NCBI GenBank assembly: GCA_018857735.1
Contig: JABMCL010000736.1
Location: 893,501 to 957,500, forward strand
Direction: 5' to 3'
Source: Alviniconcha marisindica
Taxonomy: Eukaryota; Mollusca; Gastropoda; Provannidae
Length of the DNA stretch: 64,000 nucleotides
A program made the position numbers and the translations under genes. The first letter of the stretch is position 1. Every line of letters starts with the position of its first letter. The notes under the pieces were generated by a model. It made no database searches and had not been told where the DNA came from. It was given only the letters and a program-made list of their open reading frames with translations. Positions 1 through 14,500 of this stretch are shown one piece after another.

Positions 1-579
1 GTGTCAGACTGTCACACTCAAAGTTCATACCATTTGATACACATGTACATACTGTACAGTATGTACACTTTTTACACAGTAAAAAGAAAAATCTGTTTTG
101 TGCGCTTGCATTGTAGGATTATGTGACCTTTTAATTTTATCTTCTATGACAGCATGAGTAGGGCTGTATCAGTGTATGCATGACATTTTGTGTTAATTAT
201 ATCTGCAGTGTGAAGTTATAATTATAACACAGTAATTAATTGGTGTGTATGTGTGTGTGTGCAAAAAACAACATACCAGGTTGTGGTAGTGCAGAATAAC
301 ACTGAAACTTAGTGAAAGTGGCATACACACAATAAAGCAAACCTCTTAGTCATATTCTTGTGTTCCACATGACACTTGTGTTGATGATGTATATAACGAC
401 TTAAGATGCTTACACAGTTAAGCCCTAAAACTAAGCATAAGCTAACAGTGCCTTTTTGTACTGTACATGCCTTTCTAGCAATGATGAAAGTGTGTAGGTG
501 ACTGTGAGACCTTGCACAATTGTAGCTGCTGTGTTGCACTTGCACCATTGTTCACTTGTTGTGGGTGTTGTGATTTCAG
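1..579 (+). other. Intron upstream of the first visible CSNK1G exon
   Basis: Intronic sequence ending in the acceptor TGATTTCAG at 571-579. I see no coding exon here; the exon carrying the kinase ATP lysine must lie further upstream. A short GT run is at 241-262. Confidence 0.7.
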
Positions 580-649
580 GAGCCCATGAAATCTCGGGCG
601 CCCCAGCTGCATCTGGAGTACAGGTTCTACAAACAACTGGGCCAATCAG
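580..649 (+). CDS. CSNK1G: CSNK1G exon: kinase N-lobe, alpha-C region
   Basis: 70 nt, 23 codons plus 1 nt. It reads [20 protein letters not shown] then GQS, which closely follows the vertebrate CK1 gamma stretch after the VAIKL lysine. Acceptor is TTTCAG at 574-579 and donor is GT at 650. The final G joins AG at 14007 to make the Glu codon of SEGIPQV. Confidence 0.93.
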
Positions 650-3600
650 GTGGGTGCCCCCTGCACACACTGTTCTGCACAGCAGTAGAATTTCAGGAAG
701 TTAAATCTCATGCATCCAACCAGTGTCAATGCATTTGTGCTGTTAATGTTATACTGTTACAGTGAGTTTGTGGTGTACAGCTCTATAAGAATATGTTATT
801 TAGTTACACAGTGTTTATCCTTGCAGCTTTGGGGGTAGGGGGTAGTAAGGCAGGTACCATAATAATATTCATTACGGCTGTTGTGTGTGCCTACATATGT
901 GTGTACATACATGGCCTGCTGGTTAGTTTAATCATGTGTTAATGTTCCCTGTAGAGTGTGTGTTGGGGTGGGGGAGAGGGTGATATTGATACATATATAT
1001 TTAATATATTGCAGTCAACACCTCTGTCCCAGGGACTGTCTTGAAGCAGATCCCAGTAAACATGCCAGATCCAGATCGGCTTGGAAGCATTGGCCAGAAG
1101 CAGGCTGGATGATTATTGCACACTGGCTTGCTTCCGGACCATATCCATTTGGCCAAAATCTGACATTGTCAAAAATCTAAAACAAGAATGACTGCTAGCA
1201 TTCTAAAACAAGATCCAAACACATGAAAGATTCAAAGGAATGCTTATTTAGTATGACATAGACACACAGTCTACAAATTTTGGGGGTAATCCCCTTCGTC
1301 AAGCGACAAAACAACAATTAAGCAACAATTAAATGGTTAAAAATGAGATGACTTATCTTTTGTTTGGTTGAGTTGTTGTTTTCTTGTCCAGTGCTTGCAA
1401 GAATGTTGGCATGACAATTTGCTGATTGTGTGTCTTTGTCATAATAAATAAGCGTTGTTTTGAATCTTTTGTGTTTGGATCCTGACACAGTCAGCCAGAA
1501 CCAAATAAGATCTAACCTGGTTTTGCACTGTATGATCCGGGCTGTCTGTGGAAGAATGCAACACGAGCCTGAAAGTGGGAAACTGGTACCGGGCTGGTTG
1601 TGTTCTGCCAGAAACTGGTTTCAATGATTTTTACACACTGGCTTGCTTGTGGACCAGATACATTTGGCCAAAATGTGACCATGTCATCCAGATCGGACCC
1701 GGGTCAGTTTTGTGCAGTATGGTCCAGGCCTTCTTTGGAAAAAAATTAACCAAATCGGATGCGGGAAGTCAGATCTGGCATATACAATCTGGCCAGATTC
1801 TGGCTGCATGCTGGCCGTAACTGGTCATAACCAAAATGCTTGCAGATCGAATCCGGCATGTTTACTGGGATATGATGACACAAAACCCAGACTGGTTTGT
1901 TTATATTCTTGAAATGCCAACATAGTATAAATGTCAGCAACAGAACTGCCACATTGAATACTGACAGTCAATGCATTCATGTATGTGTGAAATGAAAAAC
2001 TGCTTGGAAACAATGTTCCCCAGTGCTTACATATTTATATCACTACATGACACTGTTCATACAGTTTAACATTATAGTTGATGCTAGTAAAGCCTGACAT
2101 TGTCCCAAGAATAAAATGTAGATGCTACTGTTCATTTGCCTGAACAAATCCATATTTGTGTCATAATGCCTTATGTCAAGGCCTTAGTTATTAATATTAA
2201 TTGGAATTAACATTACTTTGTTTTCAAAGAGAGTACAACCTAACAACAGTAACACATGCACAATATAAAAAAAAACATTGTTGCAAACAAGTGCTCCCTT
2301 TCTTAGAACATAATCACCCCCCCCCCCCCCCCCCCCACCACCCCCACCTCCATTGTTAGCCAGGATTGCTTTGATTTGAATTATTATGAGTGTGCATTAC
2401 ATGAACAATGCAGGTCTTTGAAGATTTTGTTATTATGTGCATATAACTTATGCTAATTTCTTGTTGTGACTTTTGCATGCACTTAAAGGATCATTTCTGG
2501 ATTCCTGGACCAGGCAAAGATTTAAATTTTTGCTCTTTCTTGCAGATTATTTAATTATATTTTTGGATCTCTGTACAATAATAGCTATATTGAGTTTTTC
2601 AAAGACCTTTCTAGGTCACATGTATGGCAGAAAGATAAACTAGTTCCGGTGTTTGTTTATTTTTGTTTTTTAATTTTAACAAGTTCATATTCATTCTAGC
2701 TCAGATTTTTTGTACATGGTCATGATCATGACTACCTTCATGCAACAGGTAGATACCATTTATTTAACCTTAAGGTGGATAATGTGCACACTCCCTCACT
2801 GAACAAAAACCTTGATACTGGCATGTTTTGGGATGTTGCTTGAGATCTTTGCAACTCTGCATAATGATAACTTCCTCAGGCTTTACATGTTCAGTCCAGT
2901 TTTGGCACCCTTCATCCCCTCTAAGAGATATGTTAGAGTTGACCTGATATGACCTATGGGGTTAACAGAATATTAAAAAAGCAATTCTTAATTTAGAGTA
3001 AAAGAAAAAAAAAGACATTACAGTTACACACATAAATGACATATAATGTGTATATTGTCTGTTTTGAGTGGCAATCATCTGAATGAGCATTTGCTCTTTT
3101 TATTGCACTTGTTTGTAGTTTAAAGCAGACGGTTTTGTTTTCGTTTGTGACTAGATGGCAAAATCTTTAATGGGGTTCAAGACAGGAAAAAGGAGGAAAA
3201 GAGTTTGTGCCCCCAGCCCGTCTCCTCCCAGATTCTAGGACAAAATGGGCCAGAGTTGGAGCAAAATGTTGGAGTTCAGCTAAGAGTGGCTGATCCTTTT
3301 ATTCAGTGGTGATATTGTGTGCAGCATACATGTTGGAAAATAATTCATGTGTAAACAAGCCCAGTCTTCCCCTATATCCTGTTGTGGGTGTGATTAGTCA
3401 GATTTAAGGGCCTTGTGATTTGCAACTTCCTGACCTGGTTGAGTGTAAATACTGTTTTGCGAAGTTGTTTTGGTAACAGCTGGAAATCGTTCAACAGTTC
3501 ACATCAGGGGTGGGGAAACAGCTTGCAGTCTACTGCATTGTCCCATTAAGAATTACTTCAAAATAGCAATACTGCATTGGTAGCTTCCTCATAGATTGAA

Positions 3601-6600
3601 GGATTAAAACATTAAGTGATACCTAATCTTGCATATATATCTATATCTACTCATGTTTAAATAGAGCAGTGCCTAAAACTGTTATTCTTTTTTTAGTAAG
3701 TTGCAAAGAAAAGGTGCTGTTAGAACTTAGTTCTTGGGTTTTAACATCTTCTTGATCATATCAGCCACATGGGGTCACCTCAGGACGAAGTTGTAAAAGG
3801 GCTTTGTTGTTGGGCAACCTACACTTCAAAACAGGAAGTATATTGACTCACACACAGTATGGGTTGGGTAGTGGGTAGCATGCCCCTTATGATTGTGAAC
3901 CAGATTAAACCAGAGCAGTGAAAGCATTACCTTCAACACCACTCCATTGCTGTTTGGGTTGAGTTGAAATGAAAACTTGTGCTTCCTTTGTAACAATGTT
4001 TAATTATTAAAGGAATATATATTGTAATATAAATATATAATTTCTTACCTACTCAAGATCTACACACCTGCTAAGCAACTTCATTCTTCCACAAACAGCC
4101 ATACTGTGCATTCTGTTCTTAACAGTAAGTGGTACTGTGACTGTTCCATCTCTTACATTGGTCAAAAGCTCTGGGACACTTCCAAAACTGGCAGATGACA
4201 GATTCTGTCAGTCAGCCTCTTCCTTTGGATGAGTACTCAAAACCTCCCCCTTTTCCAATATGACACTGATTTGGTGATTGGTGTGTGTGTGTGTGTGTGT
4301 TTGTGTGCATGCATGTGAGTGTGTGTGTGTGTGTGTTGTTGTTTACATATATATTATGATTCAATGCATCTGTGGCACTTGTGTATTTTGTATAGTTGTA
4401 ATTGCAAAGTACTGTCAGCTCTTGTGAGAAGGGGTGCTTTATGCATACAAGTTATTAACACAAGATGTAGTCAACAAGGTTGCAGCTTCCTGTTGACCTC
4501 ATTTCTTGTGCTTATGGTTGGAGAGGTTTTGTTTACCATGTCAGCGGTACTGGTTAGTCTCAAATCTCCCTGTGGTAATATATCTATGTACAGTGGTGAT
4601 AGCTGGGTTTTGATATTGGTATTGTGGTAGATGATCAGCACCAGGTTGACCCCTGTGTTTCCACAGTTTGTAAACTAAGTTAAGGTACTTTTGAGAGTCA
4701 GGCTCTGGCCCTTTCTAGTCTGAATATGCCAGTCTGGTCAGCACCACCCTCAGTTTTACTGGCATTGGTCTGGGTTTGTGACATAAACTGTGGTGAGTTT
4801 GTGGCTTGAGACAATATAGGGGGGGGGGGGGGGGGGGGGGGGGCGGCTATAGTCACTATAGGCCAGGTATTGTAAAATATGTATTATTTCATGGAGGGAG
4901 CATAAAAGTAAAATCCTATATCATGCAAACATACAATTTTGGTGTCCAGTTGGCTAAGCACCTCCATTGCTACCAGGTTACCTTTGCTTCACCTCTCAGT
5001 TTGGAGGGAGAGGGGGAATAGTTAACATTCAGCAGTGTTTTGTTTGTGTTGGCCTTTAATTGGCGTATGATTTGGTTATATTTCCTAAAACTTTGGTGTC
5101 TTGAAAAGCATAAGCTGTACAGGTGTATCAGTGACAGTGTCATATATACACCCACATAATTTGCCATTCTGTCAGTCACTTTTTATATTATTCCTTAATC
5201 ACAAACCTGGCTTTACGGTAATCAGTCTGAAAAGGTGCTATAGTGAGTTCATGATAAAATCTAGATTTGCAGAAAGTGGGTCCCTTTAAAACTTGAACAA
5301 ACAAGGAGAAAATGTGTTAGTTTTGCCCACCACTTTTACTAGTTTCAGTACCTACACTTGCTGCACAATTTTAAAATTGTTCTTTCTTTATGGTGGATTG
5401 TGCACTGGCTCTCTTGTGCTCTTGAAAGGCACTGGTCTTGCTCCTAGACAACAATAGTACTAGGCAGCTTTATATTCTGAATATTGGTGACTGTTCAAGT
5501 TGATTAAATTGAACACCCTAAACTTCAACATTACTTGCTTGTGGCTGGTTATGTGAAACTTGAAGACCGGGGCTGTATAAAGGTAGAGCTTTGCATGAGG
5601 CTGGCTGAGAAGGGTGGTGTGAGAAGCCATTGACTGTCAGTGTTGTTGGTGACAGGACCAATCAATAGAGCCCGGCTGTAAAGACATGCTGCCATTGAAA
5701 CTGGCCACCATGAAATGATAGACTTGGCGGCCACTTTCTCCCCCTGCCACCACAGGCAAATTCCTCATGCAATCATTATGTGCCACATGCTATTGCTAGT
5801 TCCTGGACACCTTGTTCACAGACTGAAACCAGTGGTCACCTATGCCACTTAAAATAATTGCATCCATAGACCCCTGGAGAGGGGCAGTGGGGAATGGACC
5901 ATACCTAAGTTGGTGTGTGCCTGTGTAAGGAGAGCTGAAAGCTCTGAAAAGGGCTTGTGGTTGTACATCAGTAGATTACCAGTAGTGTGTTGTAGGTTAG
6001 TTTGGTTGCTGACAGCTGAGTTACACCTGGTTACCCATGTTTGGGCCAAGAGCTAGTATGTGTGTGTGTATGCCCTGCAGTGTTTGTAAATGATCCCCCT
6101 CCCCCTCCCCCAGCTATTCCTTCCCCATACACTGATGGAGTGATAGTGATACTGCTGCACAGATTAGAAGATAGCATTTATTCACTCAGACCTGTCCTGG
6201 AGGGTATGCTGGAGTCAGTCAATCATGAAGTGTTTTACTTTATGGCTGTAATGTGTGCTTTAACAGTTTCAGTGACCTAGATGTAATTTGATGTGCTAGA
6301 CAGACACTTACCTGTTATTACAGGGACTTTTTAAAACCTAGGTGGGGCAGGTGATCAGTTTCCTCTTTTTAAAAAAAGGAAAGAAAGATGATCAGCTTTG
6401 GTAATTGGGTGTTACTTCCACTTGTTTGGTTTTCTTTCTTTCTTCATTTAGAAGCTTCCCCTTGGTTGACTGGGCCTAGAAAACCAAGTTACTTTACTCC
6501 CGTTAGCAGCAGCCAAACTTGTTAATGTGATTGTTCCTATGCTGCTTTTATTGCATACAAAAAGACCTGCTTGCATAAGGCTAACTGGCACAGTGGTAGG

Positions 6601-8478
6601 CCTTCTTTTATTAAAAGGTGGACAAGGGATCTGTTGGGACACAACAGTCCTAGTGCCTGCTGTGCACAGGAAGGTGGGGCCCACAAAGAGGGCCCACACT
6701 ACACAATCAGTGACTGGGAAGACCAGCAAAAAGCCCTCCACCCTGCTTTGCCTGAGGGTCAGACCCAGGCTGGTTGCTTTGCAGTGTACTTGAGCAGTTT
6801 GGCCGTGACCCTTGTAAAGTTGTACCTGATAGTGATAATATAGCAAGCTGAAGCTGAAGCAAAACTGTACTTGCTTGTCCTGGTAGCCTGAGTGGGAGTC
6901 AGTTTTCAGTCTGTCCTCAGAAGCCAACTGGATAATGACAATGAAGGGAAGAGTAATGGTCTTGGTGCATATATGTTTGTCTTGTTACTCGTACACTCCA
7001 GCCAGATAAGAACAAAGCAAAATAGTGTCCAGTGCACTGTAACAGTAGGACAACTATAGGCTACAAATGTGCACACTGGTGGTCCTGAGAATAAGTATAC
7101 TGACCAAAACGATATGGCATGGCAGTTCTGATAAGACTTAAGTCTTTCTTGGGAACTTTTAGGTCTGTGATTGCATTTGGCTTAAACAAGTTGAACTGAC
7201 AAACACTGTCACTGCTGAAATCCTTAGCCTTAACACATGGTATATTAATGATCAGTGTTTGATTTCAGACAACTTTTTGTGACCTAAATTCATTATTGTA
7301 AACGTTTATGCGCAAATGTGTAAGTGTTTATCACAGCAAACAAAACTGTGTAAATTAAATACCATTGTAAACATTTCACACCTTTAAAATGAAAAAACAG
7401 TGAGATCTTGTCCATTCCGTAGATGTTGGCTGTACATGTAGTTAGGGCAGTGTCTACCTCAGCCAATGATCTATTTTGGTTTCAGTTGGCAAGAAACAGG
7501 CAGTTTATCAGTAAATCACCCATAGTTGTATTGATTTAAACTCTTTGTGGTCACTGCTCCTGATAGCAGTTTGAGTAGGCACTGGTTGTGTTGAAATGCA
7601 TTACTACTCTGTATGATAAATCATTGGATGAAAAGTCAAAACGGATGCAATAAATTACTGGGTGAGGAGATAAGACTGATACTACAGTGATCAGATAAAC
7701 TGATCAATGGGAAGACCAGTGACATGAATTAGGATAATTAATGAGTAGGAAAATAAGACTTATCCATGGGATAAATCTGCATATAAGTTATAACATTAAC
7801 AAGATGTTTTGGATCAACTGGGGGACAAGAAAACAGGCAGATATGGCGGTTTACTCTCAGTAATCATCACAGGAACTTGGGATGGGTTTGGATGTTTTGG
7901 TACTTGCTGGAAAAAAAAGGGTGTGTTGGCAATTAATGGGTTAGACTTCATCTTCACGTGGGGTCTTTTGGAAACCTGACAAGAAGCTCTGCTGTTTTTG
8001 CACATCCCAGTAATTTCAGCAGTTCTGTTCTTCTGCAGACACAAACACCATCCTTCTGCGCTAAGTCCAGTGGTTAGAGCTCTTTTCTTTACAAGCCTCT
8101 TACTGATATAATTTGTGAATTAGTGCTCCATTTGTTATTCCCACATGACCAACCAGGCTGACTTGGAGTCAAAAAACGGTCATGCTTCTTCAGTCAGTTC
8201 TTTTAATAATCTTCCTTGAAAATCTGTATATTTTCACAAATGTTTTTGTCAGTCCCACTGCCCAGAGGTACATGCATGTGTACATGCACATGCACTTTTG
8301 AACCCAAGTGTGTGTGTGTATGCATGCATCTGTGCATTCAAATCTTTGCTGTCTAGAATTTGTAAGCACTTAAGTCAGTGTTACAGTTAGGTACGCTAAG
8401 TGCCCGTGATGGTGATGATGATTATTGTACATTATTAACAGAATATGAAACAACTGCATCAATTATTGCCCCAAAGCA

Positions 8479-8549
<71 letters not shown>

Positions 8550-11500
8550 AACATTGTTATTAAAATAAGCAGGTTGAAATTGCAGAGTGGATTGACATTT
8601 AACAACATCAGAAGACTTACAAGTGCTATCATACTTCTTTAGGGCCTCGCTCACGTTGCTGTAAATGTAAAGGCGGTTGTGTATTCATTTTAGATTGTGA
8701 GAATGTGTGAAAGTAAGGTTAGTCACTTACACATAGTGGCTGCCATAGTTACACTTGCGGGTGCACGCGTGCACACACACACACACACACACTTTAAAAA
8801 AAAGAATTAGATTTGTAATCATTGTCATAAAACAAGGCTTGCACCGAAACAAAAATGTCATTTGAATGTTCAGTATACATAGATTGCCTGCCATACCCAT
8901 AGCCACCACCATTTCACCCTAGCCATATGGAAACTAAAAAATAAAAAATAAAAGTCAAAAATTGCTAAAGACAGTCTGTCAGTGATCTACTTAATTACTA
9001 AGTGATGCATAAGGTTGAATGTTGGGGGAGGGGGGGGGGGGGCTACCTTATTATTATTGTGTAGAATAGCTGTCGCAACTTTGGTAAAGGAAAGGTCTAG
9101 GCATTTTTCCATGTCTTTGTCTGCTCTAATTATGAAGTATACAGTGCATTTTGACTGACCAATTGACCAGTTTGACATGCAAAATGATGCATACATTGTC
9201 AGCATACATGTAACATTAAGCATGCCTGTCTGCCCCTACCAGGAGACACTTGGTGCTTGCTGTGTTCAATATTGATTTTTTTCCTGACCTGGTTGAGCTG
9301 TATGTAAGTTCATAGTGTCATAAATTGCCTCTATCCTGTTTTTCCATCCACAGGTTGAAATATAATCAGTCTTGATTCTGCTGTTCCATTTTTGACTACA
9401 TCTGCCAGTATGGATTGTCATTATGATCTTGTGAACAAAGAAAGTTAAATTTAGTGTCTTTCAGTGTCAGCAGAAATCTTTACTGGGCAAATATTTGAGC
9501 TGCACAGATGTAGCAAATGTGATGGGGAAGGAGAGGGGGAAAGGGGAGGGGGGATCTTCAGGGACAGCCATGTTTGTGGCATCACTGTGCCTGGGGATAA
9601 AATCTGTGCAGGGCTATCAGACACAGAAGAACACAGTCCTGGTTTTCTTGTTTACTAGTGGAGAAGAGAAGAAGAAAACAGGGGGGGGGGGGGGGGGGGG
9701 GCTAAAATCTAGAAAAAGTAGAATGGGAGAATAGATAATATATATATGTATGCATCATTTTTGTGGTTAAAAAAGAAAAAGGTACATGTTGGATTGTCTG
9801 GTAAATGTAAAATAAAGCTACTGATGTGTAAAGATGACACTTAATTCATAATTGGCAGGTCATCAGTAATGCTAATGGTGAGTTGACTCGTTGGTCTTAT
9901 TTCATTAAAGGATTATATACTCCCTGTAACAAAGTTAACAAAAACAAATTCCCATTAAATGTTACATGGAAAACCTTGCAGGTCACTTTTTTTGCCTAAA
10001 GCTGATTCACCCTACATGTTCTCCATGATGTGTTTGCAACAAATCAAAACAGAACTATGCTGAGTACGGTTTTCTTCTGAACTCATTTATCTATAATCAC
10101 AACTTTTACACAACTGAAGTTTTAGTTGCTGTCATATAATTATGGTGCCAACCCACTAAAATTGAGCTAAAGGTTTTAATTGTTATTGGACAAACAAGTT
10201 CAAACCCTTAAGACAAAACATATTGATACATAACTCACTTTTGTTTTGACAGAGCTGTTATTGATGTCTTTTTCACAAACAGTATTCATAAAAACATTGA
10301 TGAACCTGGAGGAAAAACAAAAAAACAATACCCTTCTTTTACTGTTTCAGTATTTCTTTTTCTTCATAAGGAGGAAGACATTTTGTAGCGTGTTAATGTT
10401 AGCTGTGACAAATAAAATATTAGCATCACTTGTGAGTGAAAACCAGCAGTCAGTCACTGTACTCTGTAAAGAGCCACTACACCAGTTGCTCATTTATCTT
10501 GGTTGTAAATTCAGTGCACTATTGTTATTTTGTGTGGAAGCTTTTATGCAAAATAAATTTTAATTCATTCATTCATAATGCTAAACAGGACTGGTGTTAT
10601 AACTCAGTATTTTAACGATTGTCTTCTTTGAGCACTGCAGCAAAGTTTTTCTGTTGTCTGAGTTCTGCATTGCAGTTTTCCTCTTTGTTATTCATGGAAA
10701 CCTGTGTTGGGGACACAATCATTGCTTTAGGGATTCTGCATACTTTGGCTTCTGCTGGGGTATTGAGGACTGCAGCCTAATTTATTACCTTCTTTCTTAA
10801 GATGAAAGAAGGTAGGTGGACTTGGGAGAGAAAGCAGGCACAGCAGTTTTTACTGATGGCCTGCCCTCTGACTGGGGGCACTTGATCACTACTGCTTTGG
10901 TGAATAAGAATGACACTGCATTTTAGTGTGTAACCCAGGACAGTACAAAGGGACCAAAACCGACTGACCCTTTGCCCTTTAGTCACAGGGTGCTTTGATT
11001 TGTATTTGAATTGGAATGTCCATTTTATTTGACCTTTGAGCATTTTTCAGCGGATGTTTTGTTTTATTTTCCCCGTTCTAAATGTGAATTAACAGCAGTT
11101 GTCTTGTTCTTGTTTCTCCGAGTTTGAGTTGCAAAGAAAAGCACGTTGCTCTACTGCCGTCATTGTGGCCACTGTGTGTAACAAGTGCAGAGATATATAT
11201 ATATAATATATATATTCATGCAAGATTCAGCCAATGGAACATTACCAATACCATTAACCTCAGTTTATTTTAATGCCACTGTTGTACAAAAAAACAGTGC
11301 AGTGGGTAGACCTGGCATCTAGCACAAAATTATAAAATGAAGGTTGCCCTTTAAATTGTTTAATGTGGTACTTAGATTTTTTTCTTTTTGCACAATGGAA
11401 CCGTATAATGCGCAGCTGGAACTAGGCACTGTGCACAGCCATGCAGTAACAACTGTCCTGTACAGTGTAAGAAGCTGGGGACCTTTACTTAGTTTGAGTA

Positions 11501-14500
11501 GAGGGATGTTTTGGTTGCAGACCTTTGGTGGCTGGCTGGGTTGGAATCAATAAGTGTGTGTGGCCTGATGAGGAAGTCCAGCAAGCCAGCAGGCGGCTGC
11601 AGGCTAAATTTGTGTCTAGTGATTGACTGCTTGCCTCTCTGATCCTTGTGCTTTGTGCCTAAGCATGGCTCAGTGGCTACTAATCTGCTTGGGTTCGAAC
11701 TCATTTTGGTGTGGCATGACCCAGTGTAGCCAGTCTACAACTAGTTCAAGTCTACCCACCTGCCCACAGGCACAAGACTGGAGAGGTGACCTGCAAACCC
11801 AGGAACTGGAGTCCTCATTTGCTTCCAGGCTGTCCTTCCCCCCCCCCTTCCCCTGGAACTCTATTCATCATGTTATTGCTGGATGGCATTGTCACTGCCC
11901 TGTGGCTGCTGACCGGACTGTTGATGGTTTGCAGCCCATACTTTCTCTTACTGACTCTCACAAAGTTTTACTTCACTTATTCAGGCAACATGTAGGCAGT
12001 GTGCCCATACCATCTCCACCCCTCCTTCCCCATTCCTTGTATTGACTGGAAGCATAAGGACATATTTCTCTGTTCATATCCATCACCACCTGCCCTCCTC
12101 CCAGTCTGAACCACATTTGCACAGTTCCAGACCTGACAGGGGGAGCTTGCCTGCATTTAATTAAGGTGCTGTCAAAGCCTTGAGGCAGAGTTTAATTGGG
12201 TTGTAGCTGCAAATGGTGTTACTGTAGTGGTAGCTCCTTTCGAATGGTGGAGATCAATGCATATCAATCATCCTTTGAACTGCAATTGCAAGCAAAACTG
12301 CAGTGCAGTCAGATTCCATAATCATAATGAAAGCATCCAGTGCAAGATTGGAAAATCTCGGATCAGTCCCCTGGGCACAGTTTTATTGATTCTTATACAA
12401 CTCTGCTGGGATGTAATGATCATTTTAGTTGGGCCAGCCATCCAGCCTTGTGATAATAATAATAATGAGGCTTGTAACGCACCAATTCCCATCCGAACGA
12501 GACAGTTCAGGCGCAGGGTTGGTACTGCGAAGGGCAAGAAGGACAAACTAACATACTACACACAACTAGAAGGAGGCCTTGGTGGAAAACTTAATTGTAT
12601 TATGCTGGAGTTCTGTTGTTGCTTTGGGTTACTGTCAAAGTTTCTTTTAAACTTTTAGGTGGTGAGAACCGCCAGGTGGTGAAAACCTCCAGTTTGGATG
12701 TCCTTACTCTTAGCCTTATTTAATGTCATAGTGAAGGAAGGTCAAGCTGGAAGTTATGTTCTCTCATTAAGTTCTGATCAGTTTATTGAGGTCAAATTTT
12801 GTAATCGTATAATTATGACATGCATGGACAAGGTCATGCTTAATGCTAAAGTACTTGCGGCTTACATACTGTCTGCATGTAAGAGGTCAGGACTTGGCAA
12901 AAGCTGTTGACGTTTTTGCAGATGTTGATGTTTTTTCACAGATGCTGTTTTCTTTGAAACTGGGCATTGTAATAACCACCATTGATCTATAAACATTTTG
13001 TACCACTACTAGTTTCAGTGACCTTGACTGAACAATATTTCTGTGTTTTTGTCTCTGTAATCTGCCTCTGTATATAATTCATGCTATTATTATATATGTA
13101 TAATTATGTGCAGGGTATAGAGCTCCTTCATCTAGTCTCAGTCTGTTTTTGCCCTTCTTCCCCCACCTTCTACACCCCATTCACATGCACACTTTTTCTT
13201 AGGGCATCTACCGTCAGCACGAAGAGGCCCTCAAAACACCCCCCCTTTTCCATCTGCCTGAAGCCTCCTGGTCTTTGGGAATGGTGCCCCCTTGGACCCT
13301 TGACAAACAGGGCTGCGCACCCAAGACCAATCTAGACAGCCACTGTAGGGGATAACCAAACAATGGAACGGATCCACAAAATGTCAAGAGCACTGAACTT
13401 TCTAATTCTGCTAAGAAACCACAGAACATTTGCATTCCATCCTAGCACAACCATGATATTGATAGGAGGCTGTCTGAAAATAAACCAAGCCTGAAAGCTG
13501 TCTAATCAGAACATGTCACCCTGGTAAAAACCTTCCTTGCTGGATCTGGATATGGAAGATCAGGCAGTTTTGCTGGTGAGAAATGCTGCATTGTACATTG
13601 GGGTAAACTGCTGCATGGGGTCATGAGCAGAAATGAGTTAAATTTATTTTGATTGATCATTCAGCTGCAAGTGGACACTAACTACAGTAACAGTAAGTTC
13701 AGTAACACAACAGTGAATCAGTTACTTATGTCTTCTTGCATGCCTTCACAATCCAAAATGTGATTTGTCTGTTGGCACAGTGAACTAAATACCCCATTGC
13801 AAATAAATAGTCTAGTTCATGGTACCTTCCTCACACAGTTACTTCACCTCACAGTCTTATGTTCCCATAGCCATACCTTTATTCAGTGTGGATTTGTGCC
13901 TTGGATTAAATGGGTGCCTTGTGAGTCCTCAGATTTTTATTACTACCAATTGATCTTTGTGTGTATGATGGCAGTATGTATATATTTGACAATTTGTGTG
14001 TTTCAGAGGGCATTCCACAGGTGTACTACTTTGGTCCCTGTGGCAAATACAATGCCTTGGTTCTGGAACTGCTGGGCCCAAGCCTTGAGGACCTCTTTGA
14101 TCTCTGTGAACGCAAGTTCTCTCTCAAGACAGTCCTGATGATTGCTGTACAACTGGTATGTACCATTGCCCATACTGTAGCATTTGAACTGGCTGTTGAC
14201 TGTTTTAATTTAGGGTGGTTGGTGGTTTTATTGGTGGCCTTGGGGGTACAGGATCTCCAGTTCTTCCAGACCTAATGGTACTTTCTTGTGGTCTGAACAG
14301 TCACTCTTCTGTTGTGAATTCTTACGGGGTTCCCCCCTTTTAACAGTCAGTGTAACAGTTTTTTAAAGAGGTGGAGGAGATATTTTGCCCTGCAAGTGCT
14401 TCACGCTACATGGTTGACCAAACAGTAGTATTTACACTTACAGCATTATTAGTATTATTATTGAAGTACACAGTTTATGGTTGACCAAACAGTAGTATTT

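Larger units (their letters stand above)
650..14006 (+). other. Long CSNK1G intron (13.4 kb)
   Basis: No coding exon recognised. It holds a CCAGATC-rich repeat (1020-1880), poly-C (2317-2336), poly-G (4819-4843 and 9681-9701), a 63-bp TA run (8482-8544), GT/CA runs (4280-4336, 8769-8790), a SINE head remnant (11664-11700) and a SINE tail remnant (about 12450-12520). Short open frames here lack splice or family support. Confidence 0.75.

Noticed and set aside
6448..6927. 159-codon minus-strand frame in the long CK1 gamma intron
   Set aside because: No family resemblance, overlapped by other frames on the plus strand, and antisense to an intron; length alone is not evidence.
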